Below, in pieces: positions 10,808 to 20,333 of a DNA stretch of 64,000 nucleotides (positions within the stretch are counted from its first letter, which is position 1; each line of letters opens with the position of its first letter). Below the pieces are notes generated by a model that ran no database searches, was not told the DNA's origin, and was given only the letters and a program-made list of their open reading frames with translations. The stretch is from the NCBI RefSeq assembly GCF_014253075.1, contig NZ_JACLZJ010000007.1, positions 62,001 to 126,000 on the forward strand, read 5' to 3'. Both the position numbers and the translations under genes were made by a program. Source of the stretch: Ochrobactrum sp. CM-21-5 (GTDB lineage: Bacteria > Pseudomonadota > Alphaproteobacteria > Rhizobiales > Rhizobiaceae).

Positions 10808-12223
10808 ATGAGCTTTATACCTGTCATTATCAGCGGCGGTTCGGGCTCCAGACTTTGGCCGCTTTCACGTGATGCTCACCCTAAACCGTTTATCGAACTG
10901 CCAAACAGCGGAACCCTTATAGGGAAGACCTATAATAGAGCTTCCCGCCTTGAAGGTGTCGACCACATCCTGACCGTCACCAACCGGGATTTCCTGTTTC
11001 TGACGCTTGATGCATATGCAGACGCCAAAGCGCCAAAGATGGACAATGCGTTTCTGCTGGAACCACTCGGGCGCGACACAGCACCAGCGGTCGCTTTGGC
11101 TGCACTTCATGCTGCCACCAACTACGGCCCTGACGCTACACTGCTGGTCATGCCTGCCGATCATCTGATCGAGGATGAAACGGCGTTCGCAGAAGCGGTA
11201 CAAAAAGCGCGCAAGCTTGCGGAAGCTGGCCGTATCGTCACCTTCGGCATCGTGCCGGACCGTCCGGAAACCGGCTTCGGCTATATCGAGACCGAAGGCG
11301 AAGACGTTCTACGTTTCGTCGAGAAACCTGATGCCACGACGGCAAAAACCTACGTCGAAAGCGGGCGCTACTTCTGGAACTCCGGTATGTTCTGCTTCAC
11401 AGCGGCAATCATGCTGGACGCCATGCAGCGTCATGCGCCAGAAATTCTTGATAGCGTAAAAGCTTCGCTCGAACACGCGCGTCGTGGCGCCAATGGAGAA
11501 ACCAAAACATTTGAAATCGCGAAGGATGATTTCGCCGTCACTCCGGCCATTTCCATCGATTATGCCATCATGGAAAAGGCAGACAATATCGCCTGCATCC
11601 CAGTTTCCTGCGGCTGGTCAGATATCGGTTCGTGGGCAGCTATGGCTGATCTGATCGAACCCGACAATGACGACAATCGCCTGCGCGGCGAAACAGTGAT
11701 CGAGGACACCACGAATAGCTTCGTCCTTTCTGAAACACGGTTGGTCAGCCTCGTCGGCGTCCACGATCTTCTGGTGGTCGATACACCCGATGCATTGCTT
11801 GTAGCCCATCGCGACAAAGCGCAAGAAGTCCGTAGCGTTTTCAATAAATTGCGCGCGCAAGGTCATGAAGCGGCAAAACTTCATCGCACGGCTCACCGTC
11901 CATGGGGCACGTATACCGTTCTGGAAGAAGGTGATGGTTTCAAGATCAAGCGCATAGAAGTGAAACCCGGCAGTCGCCTGAGCCTACAGGCACATCATCA
12001 CCGTTCAGAACACTGGATTGTGGTTTCCGGGACAGCGAAAGTCACCAATGGCGACCGCGAAATCCTGTTGACCACCAATCAATCGACTTACATCCCCTGT
12101 GGATTCAGGCACCGCCTTGAAAATCCGGGCATCCTGCCGCTGGTTCTCATCGAAGTGCAAAGCGGGGAATATCTCGGAGAAGATGACATCGTACGTTACG
12201 ACGATGTCTATGGGCGTACGTAA
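10808..12223 (+). CDS. manC: Mannose-1-phosphate guanylyltransferase / mannose-6-phosphate isomerase (bifunctional)
   Basis: A 471-residue type II phosphomannose isomerase/GDP-mannose pyrophosphorylase. The N-terminal nucleotidyltransferase begins with the GGSGSRLWPLSR activation loop and contains the sugar-binding FVEKPDATTA region. The C-terminal cupin domain (from about residue 360, RPWGTYTVLEEG) carries the isomerase motif QAHHHRSEHWIVVSG. With manB it turns fructose-6-phosphate or mannose-6-phosphate into GDP-mannose for surface polysaccharide. It starts 3 nt after the manB stop with AAGGA inside the manB 3' end, indicating translational coupling. Confidence 0.95.
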   Translation: MSFIPVIISGGSGSRLWPLSRDAHPKPFIELPNSGTLIGKTYNRASRLEGVDHILTVTNRDFLFLTLDAYADAKAPKMDNAFLLEPLGRDTAPAVALAALHAATNYGPDATLLVMPADHLIEDETAFAEAVQKARKLAEAGRIVTFGIVPDRPETGFGYIETEGEDVLRFVEKPDATTAKTYVESGRYFWNSGMFCFTAAIMLDAMQRHAPEILDSVKASLEHARRGANGETKTFEIAKDDFAVTPAISIDYAIMEKADNIACIPVSCGWSDIGSWAAMADLIEPDNDDNRLRGETVIEDTTNSFVLSETRLVSLVGVHDLLVVDTPDALLVAHRDKAQEVRSVFNKLRAQGHEAAKLHRTAHRPWGTYTVLEEGDGFKIKRIEVKPGSRLSLQAHHHRSEHWIVVSGTAKVTNGDREILLTTNQSTYIPCGFRHRLENPGILPLVLIEVQSGEYLGEDDIVRYDDVYGRT

Positions 12224-12322
12224 CAAGTCACCCGTCATGTAGCACGAGACCCGTACACTTTCGACGTGCCGGAGCTATAAAGGTAGGTTCTTTGCAACAA
12301 CGAATCCTTTTATAGTCCGGCC

Positions 12323-14200
12323 ATGACCATTCGGCACCTAAGCGAAACCATCATTAACCAGATTGCCGCGGGCGAGGTGATCGAGCGTCCAGCAAGCGTA
12401 ATCAAAGAGCTCGTCGAAAACGCCATCGACGCTGGTGCGACACGCATTGAGGTCGTGACGGCAGGTGGCGGCAAATCGCTCCTGCGAGTAACGGATAATG
12501 GCTCTGGAATCCCTGCCGATGAGCTGTTACTCGCAGTTTCACGTCATTGCACTTCTAAACTGTCCGACGACGTACATGATATTCGTGCTCTGGGGTTTCG
12601 TGGCGAGGCCCTGCCATCCATCGGTTCGGTGGCGAAGCTGACGCTCAAATCGCGTCCGCAGGATGCGGAGTCGGGTTTTGAAGTTTCTATTATGGGCGGG
12701 CATCTGGAAGGCCCTCGCCCGGCTGCGCTCAACCGTGGCACGATAGCCGAAGTGCGTGATCTCTTCTATGCAACTCCTGCACGCCTCAAGTTCATGAAGA
12801 CGGATCGTGCGGAAGCGTCTGCCATCACGGATATCATAAAACGCATTGCTATCGCTTTTCCGTATATCCGCTTTTCGCTGGCAGGCACCGACCGTACGCC
12901 AACGGAAATGCCTGCCACCGGTACTGGCACAGACGCAACGCTGGATCGCATAGGACAAGTGCTTGGCAAGGAATTCTGCGATAATGCTTTGGTCATCGAC
13001 GCAGAACGTGACGGGGTACAGCTTGCTGGGTTTGTCGGAATTCCGTCCTATAATCGGGGCAATGCGCAACACCAGTTTGCCTATGTGAATGGCCGCCCTG
13101 TACGTGACAAGCAGATTTTCGGCGCATTGCGTGGCGCCTATTCGGATGTCATTGCCCGTGACCGGCACCCGGTAGCGGTTCTGTTTTTGACGCTCGACCC
13201 TGCGCTTGTTGACGTCAATGTGCATCCGGCCAAGGCCGATGTGCGTTTCCGTGACCCTGGACTCGTGCGCGGACTGATCGTAGGGGCCATCAGACAGGCA
13301 CTGGCACAATCCGGTATACGTCCGGCCACCAGCGGTGCGGAAGCCATGCTGCAAGCGTTTCGCGCGGAGGGATTTCAACCGCGACCATCATCGACGCCAC
13401 ATACAACAGCCAGTGTTCACATCTCGGAAAATCGGCACCCTGCCTCAATGGCACCACGTACGGAATGGTCGCCACCAACTGCTCACCCAGCCCACCGTCC
13501 ATTGAACTCAGGGAACGAAGCTTCCTTTCACGAAGACGGGCAGGCCATGCTTGAAACGCTGGTCATGCCGACTGCCGATGCGCGCGCCAGCATGGCGGAT
13601 GCACCACCAGAGCTTATGCAAAGTCCACTGGGTGCTGCCCGTGCACAAATCCATGCCAATTATATTGTCTCGCAGACCGAAGACAGCCTCGTCATAGTGG
13701 ACCAGCACGCAGCCCATGAACGACTAGTTTACGAAGCGCTGAAAAATGCGCTGCATGCACGCCCTATACCGGGACAGATGCTGCTCATCCCGGAGATTGT
13801 CGATCTACCTGAAGAGGATGCCGAACGTCTGACAGGACACGCGGAAACGCTTGCACGTTTCGGACTGAGTGTGGAGCAGTTCGGTCCCGGCGCGATCGCG
13901 GTACGGGAAACTCCGGCTATGCTGGGTGAAATGAATGTGCAGCAGCTTATCCGTGATCTTGCGGACGAAATCGCCGAGCACGACACATCAGATGGCCTTA
14001 CAGCCATGCTCAATCATGTAGCAGCTACTATGGCTTGTCATGGCTCGGTTCGCTCCGGGCGAAGAATGAAACCAGAAGAAATGAATGCGCTTTTGCGTGA
14101 AATGGAAGCCACGCCCGGTTCAGGCACATGCAATCACGGACGTCCTACCTATATTGAGCTGAAGTTATCCGATATAGAGCGATTATTCGGCAGACGCTGA
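12323..14200 (+). CDS. mutL: DNA mismatch repair protein MutL
   Basis: A 625-residue mismatch repair mediator that links MutS to strand incision. The N-terminal GHKL ATPase has [26 protein letters not shown] and [13 protein letters not shown] poorly conserved linker runs from ~350 to 430 and is followed by the C-terminal dimerisation/endonuclease domain. The metal-binding nicking motif DQHAxxExxxxE is intact ([12 protein letters not shown], from residue ~460), as are ACHGSVRSG and CNHGRPT near the end. It is therefore an endonuclease-type MutL as expected in organisms without MutH. No mutS is present in the window. It is preceded by a 99-bp gap after manC. Confidence 0.97.
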   Translation: MTIRHLSETIINQIAAGEVIERPASVIKELVENAIDAGATRIEVVTAGGGKSLLRVTDNGSGIPADELLLAVSRHCTSKLSDDVHDIRALGFRGEALPSIGSVAKLTLKSRPQDAESGFEVSIMGGHLEGPRPAALNRGTIAEVRDLFYATPARLKFMKTDRAEASAITDIIKRIAIAFPYIRFSLAGTDRTPTEMPATGTGTDATLDRIGQVLGKEFCDNALVIDAERDGVQLAGFVGIPSYNRGNAQHQFAYVNGRPVRDKQIFGALRGAYSDVIARDRHPVAVLFLTLDPALVDVNVHPAKADVRFRDPGLVRGLIVGAIRQALAQSGIRPATSGAEAMLQAFRAEGFQPRPSSTPHTTASVHISENRHPASMAPRTEWSPPTAHPAHRPLNSGNEASFHEDGQAMLETLVMPTADARASMADAPPELMQSPLGAARAQIHANYIVSQTEDSLVIVDQHAAHERLVYEALKNALHARPIPGQMLLIPEIVDLPEEDAERLTGHAETLARFGLSVEQFGPGAIAVRETPAMLGEMNVQQLIRDLADEIAEHDTSDGLTAMLNHVAATMACHGSVRSGRRMKPEEMNALLREMEATPGSGTCNHGRPTYIELKLSDIERLFGRR

Positions 14201-14281
14201 GAGAAATTTGTAGCCTATCCATTCCCCTGTGCTGGACCCTACAATGGCTGCTTGGTAGAATCGAATTTTGAGGTATCGCAA

Positions 14282-14518
14282 ATGAACAGATATGAATCGC
14301 CCCGCTCTTCCGAAGCTGTCCTGCGCTATCTCGACGGGGATTATGAGATTGTCCGGCACGGCGCTTATGTCGTCTGCGCTGTTACCGGTGCGCACATACC
14401 GTTGGATGAGCTGAAATATTGGAGCGTAGCGCGTCAGGAAGCTTATGCGAGCGGATTGATCTCGTTCGAACGAGAACTTGAATATAACCCCGAACTGCGC
14501 GGCCGCAAGAAAGGCTGA
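14282..14518 (+). CDS. DUF2093 family protein
   Basis: A 78-residue conserved protein found in alphaproteobacteria, here in its usual place between mutL and lpxK. The core YEIVRHGAYVVCAVTGAHIPL is characteristic. The ATG at 14282 follows a GAGG ribosome site; a TTG 30 nt upstream is in frame but unsupported. One cysteine sits in the conserved CAVTG segment, as if part of a small zinc- or ligand-binding fold, but no function is established. Confidence 0.85.
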   Translation: MNRYESPRSSEAVLRYLDGDYEIVRHGAYVVCAVTGAHIPLDELKYWSVARQEAYASGLISFERELEYNPELRGRKKG

Positions 14519-14534
14519 GAACGCTCCAAAGCGC

Positions 14535-15560
14535 TCAACCACATGTGCGGCACTTGAACCGCTCCAGCAACGTTTCAAGAATGCGGTCAACCGCATCAGT
14601 GCGTTCAAACTTCAGATCAACATCCAAAACAGCCAGCCCGCCCAGAAAATTGTCCGACACACTAGGCATGGTAGCTATTCGCACTTGGTCTTTAGCAGTA
14701 GTGATCAGGTTCAGGCCTTGCCGTTGAGCAGCCCGCATCAAATCCTGCAAATCGTCAGATTCGTAGCTGTAATGATCGGGAAAGGCACGGCTTTCCACCA
14801 CTTCCCCGCCGGCTTCAATTACACTTGCAAAAAACTTGTCCGGATTGCCGATGCCGGCAAAGGCAAACCAGCGGTTGCCACGTATCACTGCGCTTGAAGA
14901 AGGCACAAGCCGCGCTTCGAAGATCGGGCGCCCGGCCCGTGCAGCCTGGCGGATCACGAAATCTGCGCCATCATCCCTGCCGATACGCAATACGGCGTCG
15001 GTCTTACGCATCTGGTCTGTCATCGGAGCACGCAGTGGGCCGGCAGGGATGACGTGACCATTGCCGATACCGCGGGCAGCATCGACTACCAGAAGCGCGA
15101 AATCCGCGTGCAATCTGACACTTTGGAAGCCATCATCCATGATAATAAAGTCACATCCGCGCTGCTGCAAATGCATTGCAGCTTTGAAGCGGTCAGACGA
15201 AAGCGCTACAGGTGCGTGTCGTGCCAGAAGCAACGGCTCATCTCCAACATGACGTGCACCGTCGTGCGCCGGGTCCACCAGATGCAAACCGGAATAATTT
15301 CCACCATAACCGCGAGAAACGATACCTGGACTAAACCCTCGCTCCTTCAGCGCTTTGGCGAAAGCGATAGCAGTAGGAGTCTTTCCTGCGCCGCCAACAG
15401 TGAAGTTACCTATGCATAGAACAGGTAACGCTACTTTAGGTGGCTCAGCTTTCAAAAGCCGCCTGCCCGCCGCAACGCCGTAAATCCATGCAACAGGTGC
15501 CAGCGCCAGCGCTCGCCAATCGGATTTTTCCCACCAAAAGGGCGGCGCCTCGCTGGCCAT
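14535..15560 (-). CDS. lpxK: Tetraacyldisaccharide 4'-kinase (lipid A biosynthesis)
   Basis: Phosphorylates the 4' position of the disaccharide lipid A precursor at the inner membrane. It is 341 residues long with an N-terminal hydrophobic anchor (LALAPVAWIYGVAAG) and the Walker A loop GNFTVGGAGKTPT (residues 51-63), typical of this kinase family; IMDDGFQS is the conserved downstream motif. It starts 2 nt after the waaA stop codon, so it is the last gene of the pmbA-to-lpxK lipid A-core cluster on the minus strand, and it is convergent with DUF2093. Confidence 0.95.
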   Translation of the reverse strand: MASEAPPFWWEKSDWRALALAPVAWIYGVAAGRRLLKAEPPKVALPVLCIGNFTVGGAGKTPTAIAFAKALKERGFSPGIVSRGYGGNYSGLHLVDPAHDGARHVGDEPLLLARHAPVALSSDRFKAAMHLQQRGCDFIIMDDGFQSVRLHADFALLVVDAARGIGNGHVIPAGPLRAPMTDQMRKTDAVLRIGRDDGADFVIRQAARAGRPIFEARLVPSSSAVIRGNRWFAFAGIGNPDKFFASVIEAGGEVVESRAFPDHYSYESDDLQDLMRAAQRQGLNLITTAKDQVRIATMPSVSDNFLGGLAVLDVDLKFERTDAVDRILETLLERFKCRTCG

Positions 15561-15562
15561 TG

Positions 15563-16903
15563 TCAGCTTCCGCCAGTCAGCGAGGCAGCCTCATTGCGAT
15601 TGCCTGGCAACTGCGCCTGCAAGACCAGCGGCTGTATAAAGGGTTCAAGTGCTACGAGCGTACGCTCCAGCGCACCACGCATATCCTTCACGGTATTTAC
15701 ACCCGCGTTGATCATGGTTCGCAGATGCTGCGGATTATTGAACAGAAAGTTGATAGCCCCGGCCAGCATATTACGATCCTTCACGATACGTGCGCCACCA
15801 TTCTTGATGAGGCGCTGAAAGGATTCCCGAAAATTCTGTACATTACGACCTGTGAGGACCGCTGTCCCCATCATCGCCGGTTCAAGCGGATTGTGACCGC
15901 CTTCCTTGGTCAGTGAATTGCCGATGAAAGCGATTTCCGTCAGCTGCAGATAAAGTCCCATTTCACCGATTGTATCGCCCAAAAGAATGTCCGTATCGAC
16001 TTCTATCGGCTCCTTTCGGCTTCTTGCCGCCACCTTCAGTCCCTTCTCGGCCAGCATGATTTCAATCGACGCCGCACGATTTGGATGCCGCGGTACGATG
16101 ATCGTGACCAAATGCGGATAGCGTACCTTCAACATCTTGTGCACCTCGGCGGCAATCTCCTCCTCACCATCATGCGTGGAGATTGCGGCCCATGTCCGAC
16201 GACCACCGATCTGCCGCTGTAGAACAGACAAGCTCTTTGAATCGGCAGGCGGCAAAGCCGTATCGACCTTGAGATTGCCGGAGACGGTTACCGGCCGGGC
16301 CCCGAGTGTGCGAAAACGCTCGCCATCCAGTTCAGACTGCGCCACCACATGCGCGAAATTTTCGAACAGCGCTTCGGCCAGCGCAGGACGCTTTTGCCAG
16401 GCGGTAAAAGACCGGTCCGACAATCTGCCATTGACCAGAACCTGTGGAACGTGACGGGTGCCGAGCGAGAGCACTGTGGTTGGCCAGATTTCGGATTCAC
16501 AGCCGATAGCCAGATCCGGCTTCCAGTGATCGAGGAAACGGTTCACCGCCGGCTGCAGATCCAGGGGCGCGTACTGGTGGATGACCTTCGAACCGAGTTG
16601 ATCCGCAACCACCTTGGCGGACGTTACCGTACCTGTCGTCATGACGATATGAATGCCAGTCGCGACAAGACGCTCCACAAGCGGGGTTATCGCAACTGTC
16701 TCACCCACGCTCGCAGCATGCGCCCATATCACCGGGCCTTGCGGACGAACAATTGCCGACTTGCCGTAACGTTCACCGCGACGCAAGCGTTCTTCCTTGC
16801 CACGCGAAGTACGGTACGCAATGTAGGTACCCACAAACGGATATGCGGCGGAACCGAGCAAACGGTAGGCAGACAACATGCTGCGTGCCCAGCGTTCACT
16901 CAT
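15563..16903 (-). CDS. waaA: 3-deoxy-D-manno-octulosonic acid (Kdo) transferase
   Basis: Adds Kdo to lipid IVA using CMP-Kdo, starting the LPS core. The protein has 446 residues and is a GT30 family member: an N-terminal membrane-anchoring segment, the HAASVGET motif with the catalytic-base glutamate, and a C-terminal Rossmann half with the CMP-binding stretch (FIGNSLTKEGGHNPLEP). It overlaps the upstream DUF374 gene by 4 nt and ends 2 nt before lpxK, so translation of the three is coupled. Confidence 0.95.
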   Translation of the reverse strand: MSERWARSMLSAYRLLGSAAYPFVGTYIAYRTSRGKEERLRRGERYGKSAIVRPQGPVIWAHAASVGETVAITPLVERLVATGIHIVMTTGTVTSAKVVADQLGSKVIHQYAPLDLQPAVNRFLDHWKPDLAIGCESEIWPTTVLSLGTRHVPQVLVNGRLSDRSFTAWQKRPALAEALFENFAHVVAQSELDGERFRTLGARPVTVSGNLKVDTALPPADSKSLSVLQRQIGGRRTWAAISTHDGEEEIAAEVHKMLKVRYPHLVTIIVPRHPNRAASIEIMLAEKGLKVAARSRKEPIEVDTDILLGDTIGEMGLYLQLTEIAFIGNSLTKEGGHNPLEPAMMGTAVLTGRNVQNFRESFQRLIKNGGARIVKDRNMLAGAINFLFNNPQHLRTMINAGVNTVKDMRGALERTLVALEPFIQPLVLQAQLPGNRNEAASLTGGS

Positions 16904-17706
16904 TTCGCTTTCTCCAATGAAGCATAAGCCTTGACTGTCGCGTCATTGAGCCGGCGTGTCAGTTCCATGCGCTTTTCTTCCAGTTGCATCTCATCAGCGT
17001 CAGCAGCCACCCAAACCGGATCCCCGCACACGACGGTGGAACGTCCGAATGGTAACGGAATAGTTGTCTTATCCCATGTCTTTTCAAGAACATGATTCCG
17101 TGAAAATGCATAGGCAAATGGTATTATCGGGCGGCCGGACAACTTCGCCAGTAAAATTATGCCTTCTCCCGCCTCACGTGCTTTGCCGTGGGCGATGTCA
17201 GCAATCATCGAAGCCGATTGTCCTTTTTTTAGCGCATTTTTCAACGTCAGTAATGCACGCGCGCCACCTTTTTCCGGCTTTGCCCGCGACCCGCGCCCAC
17301 CAGACCCCCGCACGGTTATGAAGCCGAATTTCTCGGCTACGCGCGCGTTGAGTTCCGCGTCGGCGCTGCGTGAAAACATCGCCACCACTTCCAGATCATC
17401 TGGCCGTGCCAGCGGCGCCATCACATGCTGGCCATGCCAGAACGTGATGATAGAAGGTTTCATTTCCCGTAAAATAGCTTCCGGGTTCGCCGAATCCTTC
17501 AGGCGCGGATTGGTCGTATAAACAAGCTTGAGATAAGCGGAAATCAACCACACAATCGCTGATTTTACAGTGTCCGACTGTGTCAGAGGTCCGCGAATGC
17601 GCCTCCACAGACGCTTCGCAAAACCAGCTTTTTTCTTGTGCGCAACAGTTCGTTCCGCGCCATCGTGACGTTCCATCCGATTTTCGCCAGAAGCGGACAA
17701 CGACAC
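16900..17706 (-). CDS. DUF374 lysophospholipid acyltransferase-superfamily protein
   Basis: A 268-residue protein of the DUF374 branch of the LPLAT/PlsC fold. The segment ITFWHGQHVMAPL takes the place of the catalytic His box, and a glycine/arginine-rich patch (GSGGRGSRAKPEKGGARA) follows. Its position between DUF4170 and waaA, with a 4-nt overlap onto waaA, argues for a role in lipid A or LPS maturation; the acyl substrate is not known. The GTG at 17706 directly abuts the DUF4170 stop codon. An ATG ten codons later is the alternative start but has no clear ribosome site. Confidence 0.8.
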   Translation of the reverse strand: MSLSASGENRMERHDGAERTVAHKKKAGFAKRLWRRIRGPLTQSDTVKSAIVWLISAYLKLVYTTNPRLKDSANPEAILREMKPSIITFWHGQHVMAPLARPDDLEVVAMFSRSADAELNARVAEKFGFITVRGSGGRGSRAKPEKGGARALLTLKNALKKGQSASMIADIAHGKAREAGEGIILLAKLSGRPIIPFAYAFSRNHVLEKTWDKTTIPLPFGRSTVVCGDPVWVAADADEMQLEEKRMELTRRLNDATVKAYASLEKAK

Positions 17707-17958
17707 TCAATCCGCCGCGAGATTCACGCCTTCCGGATCGAGCAACCGATGCAGGTGCACGATGAAATAGCGCATATGGGCATTGTCGACAGTCTGCTGG
17801 GCCTTAGCCTTCCATGCAGTCCGGGCGGTCTCGAAGTCAGGATAGATACCGACAATATCAAGGTTGTCGAGATCGCGGAACTCAACGCTTCCGAGCTTTT
17901 TCAGCTCACCGCCAAACACCAGATGAAGAAGCTGCTTTTTATCGCCTTCGACGCTCAT
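17707..17958 (-). CDS. DUF4170 family protein
   Basis: A small (83-residue) soluble protein conserved next to waaA/DUF374 in Rhizobiales. It has no catalytic motif that I can identify; the sequence alternates beta-like and helix-like stretches (LLHLVFGGEL, GIYPDFETARTAWKAKAQ). CAGGGA precedes the ATG. Its stop codon is immediately followed by the GTG of the DUF374 gene. Function unknown; context suggests envelope lipid metabolism. Confidence 0.85.
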   Translation of the reverse strand: MSVEGDKKQLLHLVFGGELKKLGSVEFRDLDNLDIVGIYPDFETARTAWKAKAQQTVDNAHMRYFIVHLHRLLDPEGVNLAAD

Positions 17959-17994
17959 AACAATATTCCCTGAACAATTTGGTTCGCGGCATGA

Positions 17995-18804
17995 TTAGCC
18001 CAATGGCCCGCCCGCGACAACACTCAACATTTCCTGCAGAAGGTCTCCACTGGCCGCGACAAGAGCCCCATGGCTTTGTGTCGGACCTCCATAAATGAGC
18101 GGAAGAGCCTCACTCGTCACGATGCCGCCGCCCGACTCGCTCAAGATTAGGTCGGCTGCGGCAAGATCCCAATCATGCGAATTTGGCCGAATGAAGGTGC
18201 CCGCAATATCACCGCGTGCAACCATCGCAATACGATAGGCAAGTGATGGTACATAGGGATGAATTTTCACCCGTTCACGCCATCCTTCCGGCAAGGAGCC
18301 AATCATATTACGTGCCGAAGCGATCGTAATATACTCGCCCGGCGGCGGCAGTTTCACATGAATGTGATCGCCATTCTGCAAGGCGCCTATCCCCCTGCCC
18401 GCTTCGATGAACTCCTTGCGAGCAGGACATTCAAGCACGCCCGCCAAAGGCCGTCCGTTCTCGACGATGGCAATGCTCACACACCACTGATCCTGTCCGG
18501 CAATGTAAGCGCGGGTTCCATCGATGGGATCCACCACGAACGCGCGTCGCCGCTTGACATCGGCGCGCTCGTCAATGGTTTCTTCGGATATCCAGCCGTA
18601 CTCCGGGCGCGCCTTCAGCAACACATCCTTCAGATAACGGTCTACGGCCAGATCAGCCTCACTGACCGGCGAATGGCCGTCCTTGAGCCATACTTCGGGA
18701 GAATGTCCGAAATAACGCATGGCAATGCGCCCGGCCTCCCTGGCCGCTTCCCGCAAAAGCCTTAACTCGTCGCGAATATCGTTTGCTTGGTCAGTTACCG
18801 GCAA
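17995..18804 (-). CDS. Inositol monophosphatase-family phosphatase (CysQ/HisN-like)
   Basis: A 269-residue Mg2+-dependent, lithium-sensitive-type phosphatase. The metal-binding sites are visible: WISEETIDE, VVDPIDGTRAYIAG and the C-terminal HDWDLAAADLILSESGG. The family includes CysQ (3'-phosphoadenosine-5'-phosphate nucleotidase), HisN and SuhB. The Rhizobiales neighbourhood with pmbA usually carries the CysQ label, but the motif alone does not settle the substrate. It starts with TTG at 18804, overlapping the pmbA stop by 14 nt; no other start is available before the first domain. Confidence 0.85.
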   Translation of the reverse strand: MPVTDQANDIRDELRLLREAAREAGRIAMRYFGHSPEVWLKDGHSPVSEADLAVDRYLKDVLLKARPEYGWISEETIDERADVKRRRAFVVDPIDGTRAYIAGQDQWCVSIAIVENGRPLAGVLECPARKEFIEAGRGIGALQNGDHIHVKLPPPGEYITIASARNMIGSLPEGWRERVKIHPYVPSLAYRIAMVARGDIAGTFIRPNSHDWDLAAADLILSESGGGIVTSEALPLIYGGPTQSHGALVAASGDLLQEMLSVVAGGPLG

Positions 18805-20134
18805 GTGTCATGCCTTCAATCACCAGAGTGGGCGCGGTCATTCCGAAGTTGCGATCGATATCGGAAGCGGGCGTCATATTGCGGAACATGTCCTTGAGAT
18901 TAGATGCGATAGTCACCTCGCTCACAGGATAAGCAAGCTCACCATTTTCGATCCAGAAACCAGATGCGCCGCGGCTGTATTGGCCTGTAATCATATCGAC
19001 ACCCTGTCCGAAGACCTCGGTTACATAGAACCCCGTACCGACCGCGCGGATAAGTTCTTCCGGCGATTGCCGACCCGGTTCGATCGCAAAATTGGTGGAT
19101 GCGGGCGATACGCTAGAGCCCGACCGCACGCCGCGTCCGTTGCCCTGCAAACCAAGCTCACGAGCACTCGATCCGGAAAGTAGCCAATGTTGCAGCACGC
19201 CATCCTCGATCATCGTCAGCCGCTGGCCTTCAATGCCTTCGCCATCGAAAGGTCGCGATGACGACCCTCGCATACGCAACGGATTATCTGTGACATTGAT
19301 ACCCGCCTTCAAAACCTGCTTGCCCATGCTTTCCCGCAGGAAGCTCGTCTTTCGCGCCACCGAAGCACCGTTAATGGCACTGGCAAGATGCGCGGCCACG
19401 CCACGCGCCAAACGGGGGTCGTAAACGACGGTAACGGGACCGGTCTTCGCCTGCCGCGCTCCCAGCCTGCGCACGGCACGTTCGCCGGCGCGACGACCGA
19501 TATCCTCCGGTGCATCCAGATCGGAAAAATGCAGGCGTGAACTGAAATCATAGTCGCGCTCCATCTTCGTGCCTTCACCCGCAATGGCCGAGACCGAGCG
19601 CCCAAAGCGCGTTGCTGCATAATGTCCAGAAAAACCCATGGAGGTAACAAGCACCAACCCACCAAGGCTGCGCGATGCGCCCGCTCCGCCGGAATTGGCA
19701 ACCCCTTGCACACCAAGAGCCGCAGCCTCGGTTGCGAGCGCATCGTGCGTCAGGCGTTCCGTGTCAATCTCGGTAGCATCATAAAGATCAAGATTGCGTG
19801 GCGCTTTTACAAGAAGTGCCGGCTCTGCCAGCCGTTCATAAGGATCTTCTGGCGCGACGTGCGCCATGGCCACCGCACGTTCGGCCAAACGATCAGGATC
19901 CGCCCCTGCATTCGCAGAAACGCTGGCGACCCGGTCACCAACGAAAACGCGCAATGCGAAATCATCGCTTTCGGACGATTCGGTTCCCTCAACCTTGCCC
20001 AACCGCACAGAGACACTGACTGATCGCGCTCGCATCACGACTGCATCAGCTTGGTCAGCGCCTGCGCGTCGGGCAGCGGCAACAAGATTAGCTGCGCGTT
20101 CGACTAGAATTTCTGCCGAATTATCTGAAATCAT
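18791..20134 (-). CDS. pmbA: TldD/PmbA-family metalloprotease subunit, PmbA (TldE)
   Basis: A 447-residue PmbA-type protein. In E. coli TldD and PmbA (TldE) form a heterodimeric protease that trims leaders from modified peptides and degrades the CcdA antitoxin; PmbA is the subunit lacking its own zinc site. Typical segments are LGKVEGTESSESDDFALRVFVGDR near the N-terminus, and a glycine-rich NFAIEPG / GVDMITGQYSRGASGFWIENG block near the C-terminus. The ATG at 20134 is preferred over a TTG four codons upstream. No tldD is in the window. It is the first gene of the minus-strand cluster leading to lpxK. Confidence 0.9.
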   Translation of the reverse strand: MISDNSAEILVERAANLVAAARRAGADQADAVVMRARSVSVSVRLGKVEGTESSESDDFALRVFVGDRVASVSANAGADPDRLAERAVAMAHVAPEDPYERLAEPALLVKAPRNLDLYDATEIDTERLTHDALATEAAALGVQGVANSGGAGASRSLGGLVLVTSMGFSGHYAATRFGRSVSAIAGEGTKMERDYDFSSRLHFSDLDAPEDIGRRAGERAVRRLGARQAKTGPVTVVYDPRLARGVAAHLASAINGASVARKTSFLRESMGKQVLKAGINVTDNPLRMRGSSSRPFDGEGIEGQRLTMIEDGVLQHWLLSGSSARELGLQGNGRGVRSGSSVSPASTNFAIEPGRQSPEELIRAVGTGFYVTEVFGQGVDMITGQYSRGASGFWIENGELAYPVSEVTIASNLKDMFRNMTPASDIDRNFGMTAPTLVIEGMTLAGN

Positions 20135-20161
20135 TATATAATCCAAGATTGAGAGGCGCTA

Positions 20162-20177
20162 TCCCGGCCGGCCGGGA
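20162..20177. repeat. 16-bp perfect GC palindrome
   Basis: A self-complementary TCCCGGCCGGCCGGGA sits in the divergent pmbA/antiporter intergenic region, 28 bp upstream of pmbA. It could form a strong hairpin in the pmbA leader or be an operator; neither can be shown from sequence. Confidence 0.5.
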
Positions 20178-20333
20178 ACCTCAATTTGCAGTTGACCTGA
20201 GCCAGGCCTGCCAAAAAATATCGCCAAATTGTTCGACATCGGGCTGAATACAGCCATATCTTGTTTCTATATTGCCGAAATCCCGAGCCTTCAAGGCAAG
20301 TCACCTATATCTCTCCAAAACCAAGAGCACAAC

